Shown here: piece after piece, positions 20,100 to 30,639 of the stretch
Position numbering within the stretch: position 1 is the first letter of the stretch
Layout: every line of letters starts with the position of its first letter
Origin: Nothopassalora personata
Taxonomy: Eukaryota > Ascomycota > Dothideomycetes > Mycosphaerellales > Mycosphaerellaceae
Direction of reading: 5' to 3'
NCBI GenBank assembly: GCA_033816765.1
Contig: CM066294.1
Location: 248,001 to 312,000 of the forward strand
DNA length: 64,000 bases
Notes under the pieces: generated by a model
What the model was told of the DNA's origin: nothing
Database searches by the model: none
The model's input: the letters and a program-made list of their open reading frames with translations, nothing else
Translations under genes and position numbers: made by a program

Positions 20100-23023
20100 T
20101 AGCGAATCCTAGTTATTATATCTTTAGCTAGTCCTTCGTTACACCCGGCTAGTTCGAGCATAGCGCTTACTAGTACTGTTACTAGGCTTACCCGCCTACC
20201 TTAGACCTTGTTCGAGTCCCTTTGTCTACCGGATAACGTTAAGCATGTCCTTACTAACACGAACACGCCGAAGTCCGCCGCTAATGTTATGTTCCGGGAG
20301 CTTAGTCCTTAGAAGCGGGTTAAGGTATTAAAGGACTTCTATAAGGGCTTCGAGAAGGTGTTCGAAGACTACTCCGTCTAGGTTAACCTATTTTTCGAGG
20401 AAGTTAAGAACGGTATAGGTAAGAGCTATAAGGATAAATTCCTTAGTAATAAGAAGCTCGATGTCTTATTTCCTATCGTCGGTAAGATTCGTAAGACCGG
20501 TTTAGAGATTCGTAATCGTAAGAAGACTCTTCGAGCTACGCTTACCCGCTACTAGCTATAGTAGATAGACAATAAGATTCTTAATCGACGTATTATCTCC
20601 GAGCTTTATAGTACTAATAGCGGGCGCCGCTAGTTTACGGCCTTTATTAACAAGTACCTAGACTACAGTAGGACTGTTAGTAGAATTTGGAGGGCATTAA
20701 TCTAGCGTATAAGGATCGGCCGTAAGGGCATAGATCGTAAGCAAATTCTAGAGCCTAGTAATCTTACCCGGTACGATAGGGAGGCTAAAGCACGTAGTAT
20801 TAATCCGTAGTCGGCTAAGAGTAGGGAGATTATTAGAAGACACCGCCTAGCCGTCTATAAGGATAGCCTTCTATACTTTATAGAGGGTACTATTACTAAG
20901 AAGTCCGCGTCCCTAGAGGATAGTATAGATTAACCTAGACTATCTAGCTAGTAATAGCCTTAGCTACTACCGGGTAGTAAAGGTAAAGGACATATAAAGA
21001 GTACTACGCTAACTCTACTACTAGCCTCTACTTAGCCTATAGTCCTATTAAGAGGCGGTCGTAAGTCGAGTCGACTTAAGTAGCTCCGTATAGGCGAGAG
21101 TATAGGTAAGGGTATAACTACGCCTACTCGATCCTCGCCTAACCGAACGCTAGACGGCGCACCTATACGCGAGGGCAGTCCGCTAGGTATATCGGTTAGC
21201 ACTCTATAATCTACTCCGGCCCTAACTAAGAATAGCAATCCGATACTTACTATATTACCTTCGGCTATAATTAGGTATGTATTAGTCTTTAAGAATTAGA
21301 TCCTATAAGAAGACGAGGCCCTCCGGATTAAGCGCGCTAACTGCACCTATAATAAGCGGTACTGTAGCGTTAAGTTTAGAAACTCAATTAACGTAGATAG
21401 CATTAACTAGCTACCTAAGTACCGGATAGCGGGCCTTAAGATGCTCGAACATGCTGTCTCGCGGGTTCTTAAGAGGGATAGTAAGGTTAGCGCTATAATG
21501 TGCGATTAGCATATTCGAGATTTCTACTATAAGGCCCTCTACTTCGTTACGAATCCCGGTATTACCGCTATACCCTATGTAAGCGTACGCTTAAGGTCTA
21601 AGACTAGCTCTTTAAAGGCAAGAGTTTTTTAGCTATTAAGGTGAAGAATGGGTCGTGGTTTCGCCCTAATAAGCGTAGTTAGAAGACTGTTAACCCGCTT
21701 AGCTACCTCCGCGTTCGAGGCAAAATCGGCACTACGAGTAGTATCGTTACGTATACTAACTATAACTAGATCCTTAACAAATTCGGCATTAATAAAGCTA
21801 ACTAAGCCGATCTTAATAGTACCGGTACCTACATTAATAGTAACATACTATACTAGTATAATAACGCTAACCTAGCGCCGCGGGTTAAAACGGTTAGAGA
21901 AATAATAAGTCGAGAATTCGACGTATACCGATAGTACCTACGAGAATTGAATAAGGTTAGTAACGGCGGCGTCTACTAGAATATATAGTATTCTCTAAGC
22001 TAATAGATTATGCGATAAGACCCCGGGCTATTGCTCTTATAAGTGGCGCTACACCCTTAATACTATACTCGGTTTATCTCCTTACCTAGGCCTACGATTT
22101 TTAGCTTTAATAGAGCTTATTAGGGGGGTAGCGCGAACGCTATAGTACAGTATACTAGGGTCGACTTTAACCTCGAAGTTAAAAACTACTAGACTAGTAA
22201 CCGGCTTAATATGCTATACTCTCTTAACTTAGAGGGCACTAGTAGGCCGGAGTTTTTACACGGTTTTTATAAGTAAGGGAATGCTATAGACTTCATCTAG
22301 TAGTACCGGATTAACGACTGTATAGAAGACGGCCGATTTAAGCGTTTCTTCTCGGTTAGGGTTTAGAATTACCTAAGTAAGAACAGCATTAGCTAGTTTA
22401 GAGAGGACCTAAGCGCTAGGCAAATGCGGGTAACTACTATAGGCGTTCTAATAAGGTAGGCCGTACATAAGAAGACGCTACGTTAGATTAACCCTTACTT
22501 TATCGAGATCCGCGACGATAACTATCTTAAACTCTAGAGAAGCTAGAGCATGCACTAGGTAATAGACCTCTATCGTAACTTTAAGACGCTAAGTAAGAGC
22601 GCTGTAGGGTTTAAGTATCGACGCCTAGTACCTAGCTATCCTTTCCCTACGGCCGTACACCTTAGTAGCATTAGCCCTCTATCCGATGCCCTAGCGGGTT
22701 TAAAGTCTTAGAACGATAACAAAGTCATCCTTAATGCTAGAAGGTGGCTTAATGCTACGGTCCGCCTAGACTCGGAGCTCTTCTATAAGAAGATGCATAA
22801 TTAGCGCGTCCGAGCTATAAAATTAATAGATAAGTAGCTTAGCTTAGTCACTACTCTCGAGTAGATGTGCTTTATAAGCGAAGGGCGTAATAAGAGCTTC
22901 TTCCGCAACTACTATAGGAACTTTACTAGCTAGCTACTTAGGGACGCGTCTAGTAAGACTAGTGTTAGCTACGATAACGAGTAGGTCTAGATAAAGGAGT
23001 TGTGTAAGAATAAGTGGAACTGA
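20100..23023 (+). pseudogene. A1 ORF3: large unrecognised protein 3' of pol
   Basis: A long recoverable frame in the env-like position. The first part is followed in one frame from about 20100 to 21600, Lys/Arg-rich and helical (LysAspPheTyrLysGlyPheGlu near 20332; IleArgIleGlyArgLysGly near 20710). The second part, in another frame, runs from about 21605 to a genuine TGA at 23021-23023, with Trp/Gln as TAG/TAA (AspProGlyLeuLeuLeuLeu near 22020; final LysAsnLysTrpAsn). The frame change near 21600 is shared with A2. I recognise no catalytic motif, signal peptide, transmembrane segment or zinc finger. Total about 950-1000 codons. The same stops and shift in A2 show that it was already dead when the two copies became identical. 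Function unknown; not a typical env. Confidence 0.6.
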
Positions 23024-23608
23024 GTAGTTAGTGCGGGTTTATAGGCTCCTAGTTTCTAGTTAATTTCCGGCTATAGCTGTAGCCTATAGGTTCTAATTCT
23101 AGTTATAATTCTAGTTAATGCTTCGGGTACGGGTGCTTCTAGTCCTTAGATCTTACTTGTTTCTTATAGTTACTTATCTTCCCTTAACTTACTTTCTAGC
23201 TACGCGATAGACTCGTCTTTAGATTTATTAGGTTACTAGTACTAACACTTACTTATCTTATAAATGGCGTTCACATTATTCGACTATCTAGCTCGTTCGA
23301 TTGATACTAACATAGCTACCTAATCCCTCGCTAGTTTCGTAGCATACGTTAACGTAGTGCGACGGGCGCGAGTTGCGGATTATTAACGTTACTATTACGG
23401 TCTCTATTAAAGGGATCCTTTCGACCTTTATAAACTGTCGTTAGTAGGCCCTAGGATTGCCTAACATCTTATATATTAAGCTAAATGGTAGGGTGAGCTA
23501 CTATGCTACTATAAGACTACCTTAGCTTATAGCGACTAACTAAGCTACCTGTAGTGCCCGGGCTCACTACTTTAGAACCTAAGGACAGGTTCGTAATGGG
23601 GGAGGATA
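23024..23608 (+). promoter_or_regulatory. A1 3' untranslated region with polypurine tract
   Basis: No coding frame. The purine run ATGGGGGAGGATA at 23596-23608 directly precedes the LTR and is the expected plus-strand primer. About 23492-23550 is a 59-bp block missing from A2 (see findings). Palindromic GTGCCCGGGCTCAC lies near 23554. Confidence 0.75.
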
Positions 23609-23979
23609 TATTAACGACTAATAGGTTGTGTTAACCTTAGATTTAGAGGGGGTCCCTTAGGTCTAACTTGCCCTAATTTCATTTAGGTTTAATTAGACAT
23701 TTAGGTAAGCTAGTAGGACCTAGTATAGCTGTTAAGATATATACTACGCAGTTAAGCATTATAAGCGTAGCATTAAGGTAACAATTCAATTCATACCTCT
23801 CGAGTAGAGGGCATAGGGGTTTAGGGTCCGCTAATCCTCTTGTTTTATCTAGCTACTACGCTGCTCGTTACGTGACCTGATTTCCCGGTCCCGGGACCGG
23901 CAAATACCCCTACTTACGTAAGCACCGCTCTATACCACTACAACTCGGATAGGCCTACATAGGGTAGTTAGTAGACATT
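23609..23979 (+). repeat. 3' LTR of A1
   Basis: Direct repeat of 12202-12572. Differences are transitions such as TCTAACTTG for TCCAACTTG and GCTGCTCG for GCTACTCG, consistent with RIP acting after insertion. It is followed by the ACTAT target duplication. Confidence 0.9.
23885..23900. repeat. Family-A palindrome, copy 4 (3' LTR of A1)
   Basis: Perfect core CCGGTCCCGGGACCGG within the LTR, flanked by GATTTC and CAAATA. Confidence 0.95.
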
Positions 23980-24892
23980 ACTATGTAGCTAGGTTTGCCG
24001 CATCTATAGTAGGTTCGTGTTTCTTTTAAACTCCGGGATGCTCTATTCCCGTTACTGTTCCTAACCTTACGACCTTTCTCGGTAACGTCGAGCTCTATTA
24101 GCTATAGTCCGTAGTATAGTTTGTCCCTAGGCTTATTGTTATAATTGTCGTAGAAGTCTCTATTACGATTGTCGTAGCCCGGTATGTATCTAGCTTTCCC
24201 GGATATCTTAGAGTCGTATCGTCGTTCTATAGCTCTCTCGTAGAGCTTATCGTTAAGATTAATCGTAACTCTAACGAGGTCGCCTAAGCTATCGATCTTC
24301 CGACCGTCCCTTATTAACTCGTCCTTAATATACTCCTTTAGTCCTCTTTAGTATATAACTTAAAGTGCTTCGTCGTCCTAATCGGTAAGTTACGTATATT
24401 CCTAGAATTTAGTAGCATATTCTATAGTAGATGTCTTCTAGGTTAAATGCTAAATAACACGAACGGCAGTAGTAATCTTATTAGAGACACTAAAGACGCT
24501 CTTTATATCATGCTTAAGATAGTTATATAACCTAAAGATTCCGTCGGCATTGTCTTCTCCGTTACTATCTAGGTATTTCCTAAGGAATAGTTTAACTCAA
24601 TGCTATACTCGTTCTCTTAAGAAAGTAGTAGTAAAGATAGGCTTAAGGTTCTTAGGCATAGAGTTAAATAAGAAGTATATATCTATCTAAGAGACCTAAG
24701 TGTCGAACTTGTCTCGGTCGCTATAGTAGTATTCCGGCTTACTAACCTTAAGGGTATCGTTACCTATATAAGTAGCTAAGGCATTAATAGCATCGTTCGC
24801 GGTCTAAGGTCGTCGGGCTCTACTTACTTTACTAGGGGCGGGTGTTCCCCGTTTACTCTATCGGTCTCCTATCGTAGAGGGCGTTTAAAGCT
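23980..24892 (-). pseudogene. gag: C' gag, N-terminal part
   Basis: Continuation, across A1, of the C' gag at 11041-12201. The zinc knuckle half at 23985-24025 reads ArgCysGlyLysPro with neighbouring Tyr for Cys and His. The N-terminal end near 24830-24890 has the GGCGGGTGTTCCCC and GGGCGTTTAAAG blocks (window strand) also found in B (2308-2365, reverse complement) and C (about 27405-27465), so B, C and C' are one family. The frame is broken by stops. Confidence 0.75.
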
Positions 24893-25342
24893 ATTAGGTT
24901 TAGTATAACCTAATGATATTACAAGTTAAGAAGATAAGCTCAATTAGGTTTATTCTCGGGCCGATAGGAAGTCGAGGGAGAGTAATAAAGTAGTAGCTAT
25001 CTTAGTCTATAAGACTTTAAGTAGCAGTAAGGTAGAGGTTAGTTTATAGTGTATTCTAAACAGTAATATTAAACAGTAAGTTAAACGCCTCGAAACTATA
25101 AGGGATTCTTAGCGTTCCTAAATATAAAGGAGATAGAGCGTTTTGCTCTCTATGTTCCCTATGCTCTCTATACTCTCTCGAGATTATAGAGATTAGAGAG
25201 ATTAAGGAGATTACCTTAGTTACTCTCTTAGTTCCTTAGTTTTGTTCCTACGGGCGAGAGAGCATCTCTCGGTCGGAAGCATCCGTTAGCTATGCGGGTC
25301 TAATTAGTTAGCTTCCTTCAGCCCTAGATTAGAACCGTAACA
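24893..25342 (-). repeat. 5' LTR of C'
   Basis: 450 bp. In the sense (minus) direction it starts TGTTACGGTTCTAATC and ends CTAAACCTAATA, the same end as the B LTR. It contains GAGAG/CTCTC microrepeats and the shared GCGTTCCTAAATATAAAGG motif (window strand) of B and C LTRs. It retains more CpA/TpG than the C LTRs, so it is younger. I found no matching second LTR in the window. Confidence 0.75.
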
Positions 25343-27473
25343 CTACTCTAGAATCTATTATAGTATCTATCTTATACCCGTTAACGATAATTTTAGTTCG
25401 AAACACTATTATCGTTAGTAGTAATACGTAAGCCTTCTCTATATTATATAACTCTTTTCGGTCGCTTATTCCTAAGGAGTCAATCCTTTTCCCTATTCGT
25501 ATATAGAACGTCGTACTTCGTGTCTTAAGGCCTCCGCCTAAACCTTACGCGAGCCTTTCTATATCCGCACTTCTATTTAGTAACGTTCCTAGATCTTTTA
25601 CGTTTCTAAGTAGAGTGCGCGTACGTATTATACTATATAACGTAATTCGTTCGATATAAATGTTCCTAACGGTATAAGGTATCCGGTACCTATTACTCTA
25701 CTTTCTATAGGCGGTCGTTTAGTAACTAATATTGCGAGATTCTCTATAACACTTATAATTAGGTATATCTAAGCTATTACTCGTAGTATATTAAGGTTCT
25801 TATTAAACTCGTTTAGGTATAGTATTCGTCGTCCCGATATTTTTAGTAGGAATTCTTCGTACCTTCTTTATAGGTATACGATTATATTATATAGCTTCTT
25901 AGGTACGTCGACCGTAAAGGTCAATTGTTCGTTATTGTTGTTAGTGTCGCTCTCTTCTCCTTTAGAGGAATCTTCTTCGCTTAATTTGTCCGGATCCTAA
26001 TCTTCCTTAATAGTATCTAGCCCGGTAGTTACTTAACTTTATTCCTATAGTTCCGGTAACTACGATCTATTCTATCCTAGGTCCTAGTTTTCCTTATTGC
26101 TTCTATCATTATCGAAGTAGGACTTATCTATATCTACTTCTCGGAGCGTAGTGTCTTACCTATATATTACTTCTAGGGTTACTCGTAGTTACTAAGGCTA
26201 ATACCCTACTCCTAATTTTACGGAGTAGTAAACCTAATACGAGTCTTAGTAATAGAATCGCTAATAAAGGCATCTATAACTATTTCGAGTATCGTCTTTA
26301 ACCTCGTAGTCGACTCTTTATACTATTATATTAAACTGTTATAGTAGGTTGCTCTAACTTTAGTAACCTCCTCTTCCTTCTAAGGGGTCTAGGAGAGGCA
26401 TCGTCCTCTTATTACTAACTCTCTCTCCTACTCTCCGAGTATAGTCGGTATCTCCTCGAGATCTAATGCTACTCTTAGATTTACTAGTTCGTCGTTATAT
26501 TATATTAAACTGTTCGCGGCTTACTATATTTTTACCGCGATAGTTCCTCGCTATATAGCCTAGTTTACCGTATATATAGTAAGTTCGTGTTTCTTCTAAA
26601 CTTATTTAGTTTAGAGGTCTAGTCTTTCTCTATTTCCTTAGTAGCTTCCTTCGTTCGGTGTTGTTAAATGTCCTCTCCTTATCTATTGTATCTAGGTCTC
26701 GGACGTTATTATTAGTTTCACCGTATCTAACTCTATTGTTACTAGGTTAGAAAGATTTTCTTAAGTTCCTCGTATACCGCTTCCCTTAGTTTAGCTTATA
26801 TAACTAATCGTCTAAGAGGATAGCTACCTATATTAAGGCGTTAAGCATACTAGTATCTCCGCCGTAGTGTATTAACTTAGCCTTAACGTTATCTTTAAGC
26901 CCTTCCTTAAACGTGTTTATAAGAGATATGTCGTTCTATCCTATAACAGTCGAATATTCTTTAGATTTAGTAGTATATTTAGCTACTAACCTTTCCTACG
27001 TAATTTCTTAGATTATCCGGATTACTATATTTCGTTCGTTAGAAGTCCCGAAGAGCTTTTAAAGCTTTTTCTTAAAGGTCGGGTAGTTCCTAAACATTCT
27101 AAGTTCGTCCTTTCTTATTCGACTATCGAGGTATTCCCTAAGGTATAGCTTCATCTAATGATAAGCCCTTCCTCTAAGGAATATAGTAGCGAATAAGGTA
27201 ATCTAATGTTTCTCTAGTCCTTAGTTAAATATAATATATATGTCTATTTAGTTAAGCTAGTCGTCGAGTTTGTTTCTATCTCTATAATAGAAGTCTAGCT
27301 TAGCTACCTTGAAGTTAGCTAGCTAGGTGTTGTTATCCTCGTCGTCGGACGTAATTATCTTATCTAGGTTTCTAGGCTTTAGGCGGCTGCCTTCTACCTT
27401 ACTAGGGGCGGGAGTTTTCCTTCCGTTACTTATCTAGGATGTACTTATCCTAAGGGCGTTTAAAGTGTTATAA
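25343..27473 (-). pseudogene. gag: Outer C gag and start of protease
   Basis: Minus strand. At 27400-27465 the gag N-terminus matches B and C'. The zinc-knuckle region lies near 26530-26590 (TTTACCGCGATAG, compare 12180 of C'). The C-terminal half at 25430-26330 runs parallel to 11050-11900. The protease begins at about 25420 and runs to AspSer at about 25352, where the C' LTR interrupts it. Heavily RIPped. Confidence 0.75.
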
Positions 27474-27832
27474 ACCGTATTCGATAACTACTTCTATATA
27501 AGGTTAGTTACGTTACTTAGATCGGGCTTCTTTAGAGAGTAGGTAGATAATAGAGTAAGGTAGGTAATTTACTAAGGAAATAGTCGTATTCTAATTAGTA
27601 AGGTTATAACATAAGTTGAACGTATTAGAACTATAAGGGTTTCTAGCGTTCCTAAATATAAAGGAGATTCGTAGATCTCTATAATTAGTCTAAGCATTCC
27701 GAGCATAAGTAGTCTAATTAGTCTAAGTATAAGCATTCTAATTGCCTCGAGTCTAAGCGCTTAGGTAGGATCTAGTTACGTGTATGTCCTATCCTATAAT
27801 CCTAGGGTCTAATAGGAATTATTCCGTAATAC
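27474..27832 (-). repeat. 5' LTR of chromovirus C
   Basis: Direct repeat of 6594-6952; most differences are C/T or G/A. It is followed by TACGA, the candidate target duplication, and then by B RT sequence continuing from 6593. Confidence 0.8.
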
Positions 27833-28860
27833 TACGACTCGTATAAGACTACTAAAAGTTAGACGAGATTATAATTAAAAACTAATATTAGCTACTAAAC
27901 ATCGAAGAAGTATAAGATAGATTAACTAGATTAGACTAGTATATAAAGATTAATCTACGAGACGCCTTCTACGCTATCCGTATAGTAGAAGGAGAAGAAT
28001 AGAAACCCGTATTTAGGACATAATCCGGACTCTATAAATTCTTAGTTATACCTATAGGACTGCGAAGAAGAGTATATACGGTAATATTACAACGAACTAA
28101 TCTATAGACACCCTAGAATATCTAATATAGTAGAGTTAATATAACAAAGCTTTATATTACTATAGCTACGATAAAGGGTTCTACGATACATTAAATAATA
28201 TAAACACTATTAGAAGAATAAAGCCGCGAGATACGTAAAATACAGCGAAATACAATTCCGGGTACTACTAACTAGTCTATAGAACGAGATTATAATAGAC
28301 TTTATTACTAAGTTACTAACCTCCTAAGATTAAACTATAGGATAACAATACGACATAATATTAGCTGTAGTAGACTAATTTATAAAATACGTATACTTTA
28401 TTCCTACATCTAAGACGTATAATATAGAGTAACTTAGACACCTTATACTAGATAGACTTATACGATACTATAGATCTTCTAAAGTCTTTATTACTAATAG
28501 AGATAAGCTCTTTATATTAAACTACTATAAGACATTAGTATCGATAATTAGATTAAACTATAAGCTGTCTACGGTATACTACCTATAGATACTATTAGAG
28601 TCCGCGGACGCTAAAACACTTTACTAAATAACATTCTACTTTAAACTAGAAGCGGAAAATAAGTTCGAGGTTACGAAGATCCTAGATAGAAAGGGTTAGC
28701 GATACCTTATTAAATAGAAAGGATATAATAACTCCGAAAATACCTAGGAACTAAAATAAAACCTTAGTAATTACCGGTAGCTTCTAATAAAGTTCTACTA
28801 GGAACGGAAGGATCCTAAAGAGATAGAGGACTAAATACTTAGAAATTAGAAGAGAGGTTG
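27833..28860 (+). pseudogene. pol: B pol: RT core, integrase, chromodomain (with internal deletion)
   Basis: Resumes after C. RT: LeuAspGluIle, then LysIleAsnLeuArgAspAlaPheTyr near 27945 and TrpLysProValPheArg. It then jumps directly (near 28060) into the integrase, so the RT C-terminus and RNase H are deleted. Integrase: HisProGlyIleSer near 28105, IleAspPheIleThrLysLeuLeu near 28295, IleThrAsnArgAspLys near 28490 (Asn for Asp), and a damaged third motif near 28600. Chromodomain near 28680-28770: TyrLeuIleLys-TAG-LysGlyTyr, AsnThr-TAG-Glu. All stops fall at Trp or Gln positions. Confidence 0.8.
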
Positions 28861-28889
28861 TGTCCCTAGTTAACTATAAGATCCTAAGT

Positions 28890-29120
28890 TAAGGGTAATA
28901 GGTACAATTCGGAAGTAGCGGTAGTATTATTACCTCGCTCCTCCTCTACTAGGTTTACCTCTTCTATAGTAATAGCCTCGTTAGCGCGACGGTTAATAAG
29001 TTCTATCTATTTCCGTAACCGGTCCTCCCTTATAAACGTAGTATTAAGGGCCTCGCGAGCGGCCTCCTATACTTCCCGGGCTTTCTTAATCTAGCGTAAT
29101 AGCTTTTACTTCTCGCTAAT
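28890..29120 (-). pseudogene. Antisense coiled-coil frame inside B
   Basis: Minus-strand frame between the B chromodomain and the B 3' region (interrupted further on by D1). It is charged and helical: AlaAlaArgGluAlaLeu, ArgGluAspArgLeuArgLys, IleGluLeuIleAsnArgArgAlaAsnGluAla, GluGluValAsnLeuValGluGluGlu. This resembles the C frame at 7213-7430 (LeuArgLysGlnLeuArgLeu, LysArgArgThrAsnAspAla, GluLeuGluGlu). Both are antisense to pol at the same place, so the frame is part of the ancestral B/C element rather than a chance insertion. Function unknown. Confidence 0.45.
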
Positions 29121-29211
29121 TAATTAATTACATTCGGATCGAGATATCTTAATATTGTAACGAATATTATAACGAGTATACTTGTTATAGCGACCTAAAC
29201 GAAAATATACC
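29121..29211 (+). other. B 3' region before D1
   Basis: AT-rich B sequence without features; ATACC at 29207-29211 is the left target duplication of D1. It continues at 36179. Confidence 0.6.
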
Positions 29212-29409
29212 TATAAGGGTAGCCTATAGCTAACCCTTATATATAATGCGGCTATACCCGGCTTATTAAGCCGTACGTAACGCATATACGTACACTAAGA
29301 GACACGTATAGCGTCTATAGAAGAAGGTAAGCTTTAGTTTATCTACGATTAGAAGATCGTAGGCGTACTATATATTACGACATCCCCTTATAGCCTTAAA
29401 GTCCTAATA
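29212..29409 (+). repeat. 5' LTR of D1
   Basis: 198 bp, same length as 35981-36178. It starts TATAAGGG and ends CTAATA; D2 has TATAAGGGG...CTTAACA, so the ancestral ends were probably TG...CA. It carries the imperfect palindrome ATCTACGATTAGAAGATCGTAG. Confidence 0.9.
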
Positions 29410-29424
29410 GTTCTAAAGCTTCCC

Positions 29425-30560
29425 CTCGTTATAATCTATATACGCTATATAACCCGATCGCGACGTACGCGACGGCGAGTCGCCTACGCCCCCCCTAAGC
29501 CCTAGAGTATAGTAGTAGGCGCGTTATATAGCCTTAGTTCTAAGAAGAGAGGCCTTACGGGCTAAGATTAAAGAGTAAGAGATATAGCGGGAGATTAAGC
29601 GGCTAGAGATCTTACGCGCTATAAGCGTACCGCCTCCGGAATAGATAGGAGGGAGAATAGAAGATTACCTCCCTACTATAACCCCTACCTCTATCTCTAT
29701 AGCTACTAATAATAATATTATAGTACGAGGCGCAGCCGTAGCGTATATAACTCGACCGCGTCTAAAAGAGCCGACGCCTTTTAGAGGGGATTCGATAAGG
29801 AAGGTAAGGGTATTCCTTAGGGAGCTCTTACTTATCTTTGCCCTCTTAGGCACTATATATATAACGGATAAATTAAAGGTCCTATATAGGGTTATATACC
29901 TTAGCGGAGAGATAAATAAGTAATAGTATACTAACTATAGCGTCTTTAACCTTATAGGGTATATATACTAGGACTTTAAGGAGTTCTATTAAAACGTATA
30001 CGGTAATCCTATAAATCGCGTACTTAATATTATATTAGAGTACGAGGCTATAAAATAGAAGGATAACTAAATAGTACGATAGTTTACGACTAAGTTAGAT
30101 ATTATAGAGGACTAGTTAGGTAACTACTTAGAAGCGTATAATATATAGTACCTACTAGTAAAGCTTACGCCTCGCTTACGGTCCGCTATCGTTAGCTACT
30201 ATAATATCCCTACGACTAGAGAAGATCTAGTAGTCCTAGCCTCGCGTATCTAAAGTACCGAGCGCTAAGGTAGTAGCGGAGGGTACGACCGCGGATAGTA
30301 TAGGCGTCGTAAGCGTAAAGCTAAGGACGTATATAAGCGGACTAATCGCCTAAAGTAATAGAAGTTAAGTTAAGTACCGGGCGCCTCGGGTATAAGTTAG
30401 TAGCGAGACGCCGATAGCTTATCTACGACTAGCTAGAAGTCGAAGGTAGAATACTACGGCTACGGTAAGAAAGGTTACTAGAAGACGGAGTACCAAAGTA
30501 GATACTTATCGAAGGACCGTAACGCGTAAGCGGTTCGTAGGCTAGAAACTATAGAGGCTT
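29425..30560 (+). pseudogene. gag: D1 gag
   Basis: Gag frame with RIP stops. Zinc knuckle at 30452-30493 with C-x2-C-x4-H-x4-C spacing, in which all four ligands are now Tyr (TAC). In D2 the same knuckle is intact, which proves the change. Arg/Lys-rich flanks on both sides fit nucleic-acid binding. The reading begins in the Glu/Arg-rich region near 29530. It cannot give a functional nucleocapsid. Confidence 0.75.
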
Positions 30561-30639
30561 TAACTAAGAAGGGTAAATAGGGAAAAGGTAGAGGACTAGG
30601 TAAGAGTTGCTCCTACGTCTAAGTTTCTATATAGACTCC

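Larger units (their letters stand above)
12202..23979 (+). mobile_element. A1: full-length 11.8-kb Ty3/gypsy-type element
   Basis: Bounded by 371-bp direct LTRs (12202-12572, 23609-23979) and flanked by ACTAT on both sides (12197-12201 and 23980-23984), a clean 5-bp target duplication. Order: LTR, TTAAGG-rich leader, ORF1 gag-protease, palindrome, ORF2 pol, palindrome, ORF3 of unknown function, polypurine tract, LTR. It is RIP-inactivated but lightly enough that frames can be followed. It is longer than typical 5-7 kb fungal Ty3/gypsy elements because of ORF3. It lacks the chromodomain seen in B, C, D and F. It is inserted in the zinc-knuckle codons of the C' gag. Confidence 0.9.

Noticed and set aside
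21648..21875. 75-codon open frame in A1 ORF3 as the real frame
   Set aside because: The overlapping frame two bases away continues for more than 450 codons to a TGA with Trp/Gln-type stops only and has a more protein-like composition. The 75-codon frame is Val/Ile/Thr-rich shadow.
20100..23023. ORF3 of family A as a viral-type envelope gene
   Set aside because: Position would fit, but I see no signal peptide, membrane span, cleavage site or Cys pattern of an envelope protein.
23492..23554. Spliced intron lost in A2
   Set aside because: GTGAGC and GACTAAC are suggestive, but a GT...AG intron would be 62 bp and the observed difference is 59 bp with ends not at AG. It also lies after the ORF3 stop.
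29665..29853. Minus-strand 62-codon frame in the D1 gag
   Set aside because: Antisense to gag, no domain; shadow frame.
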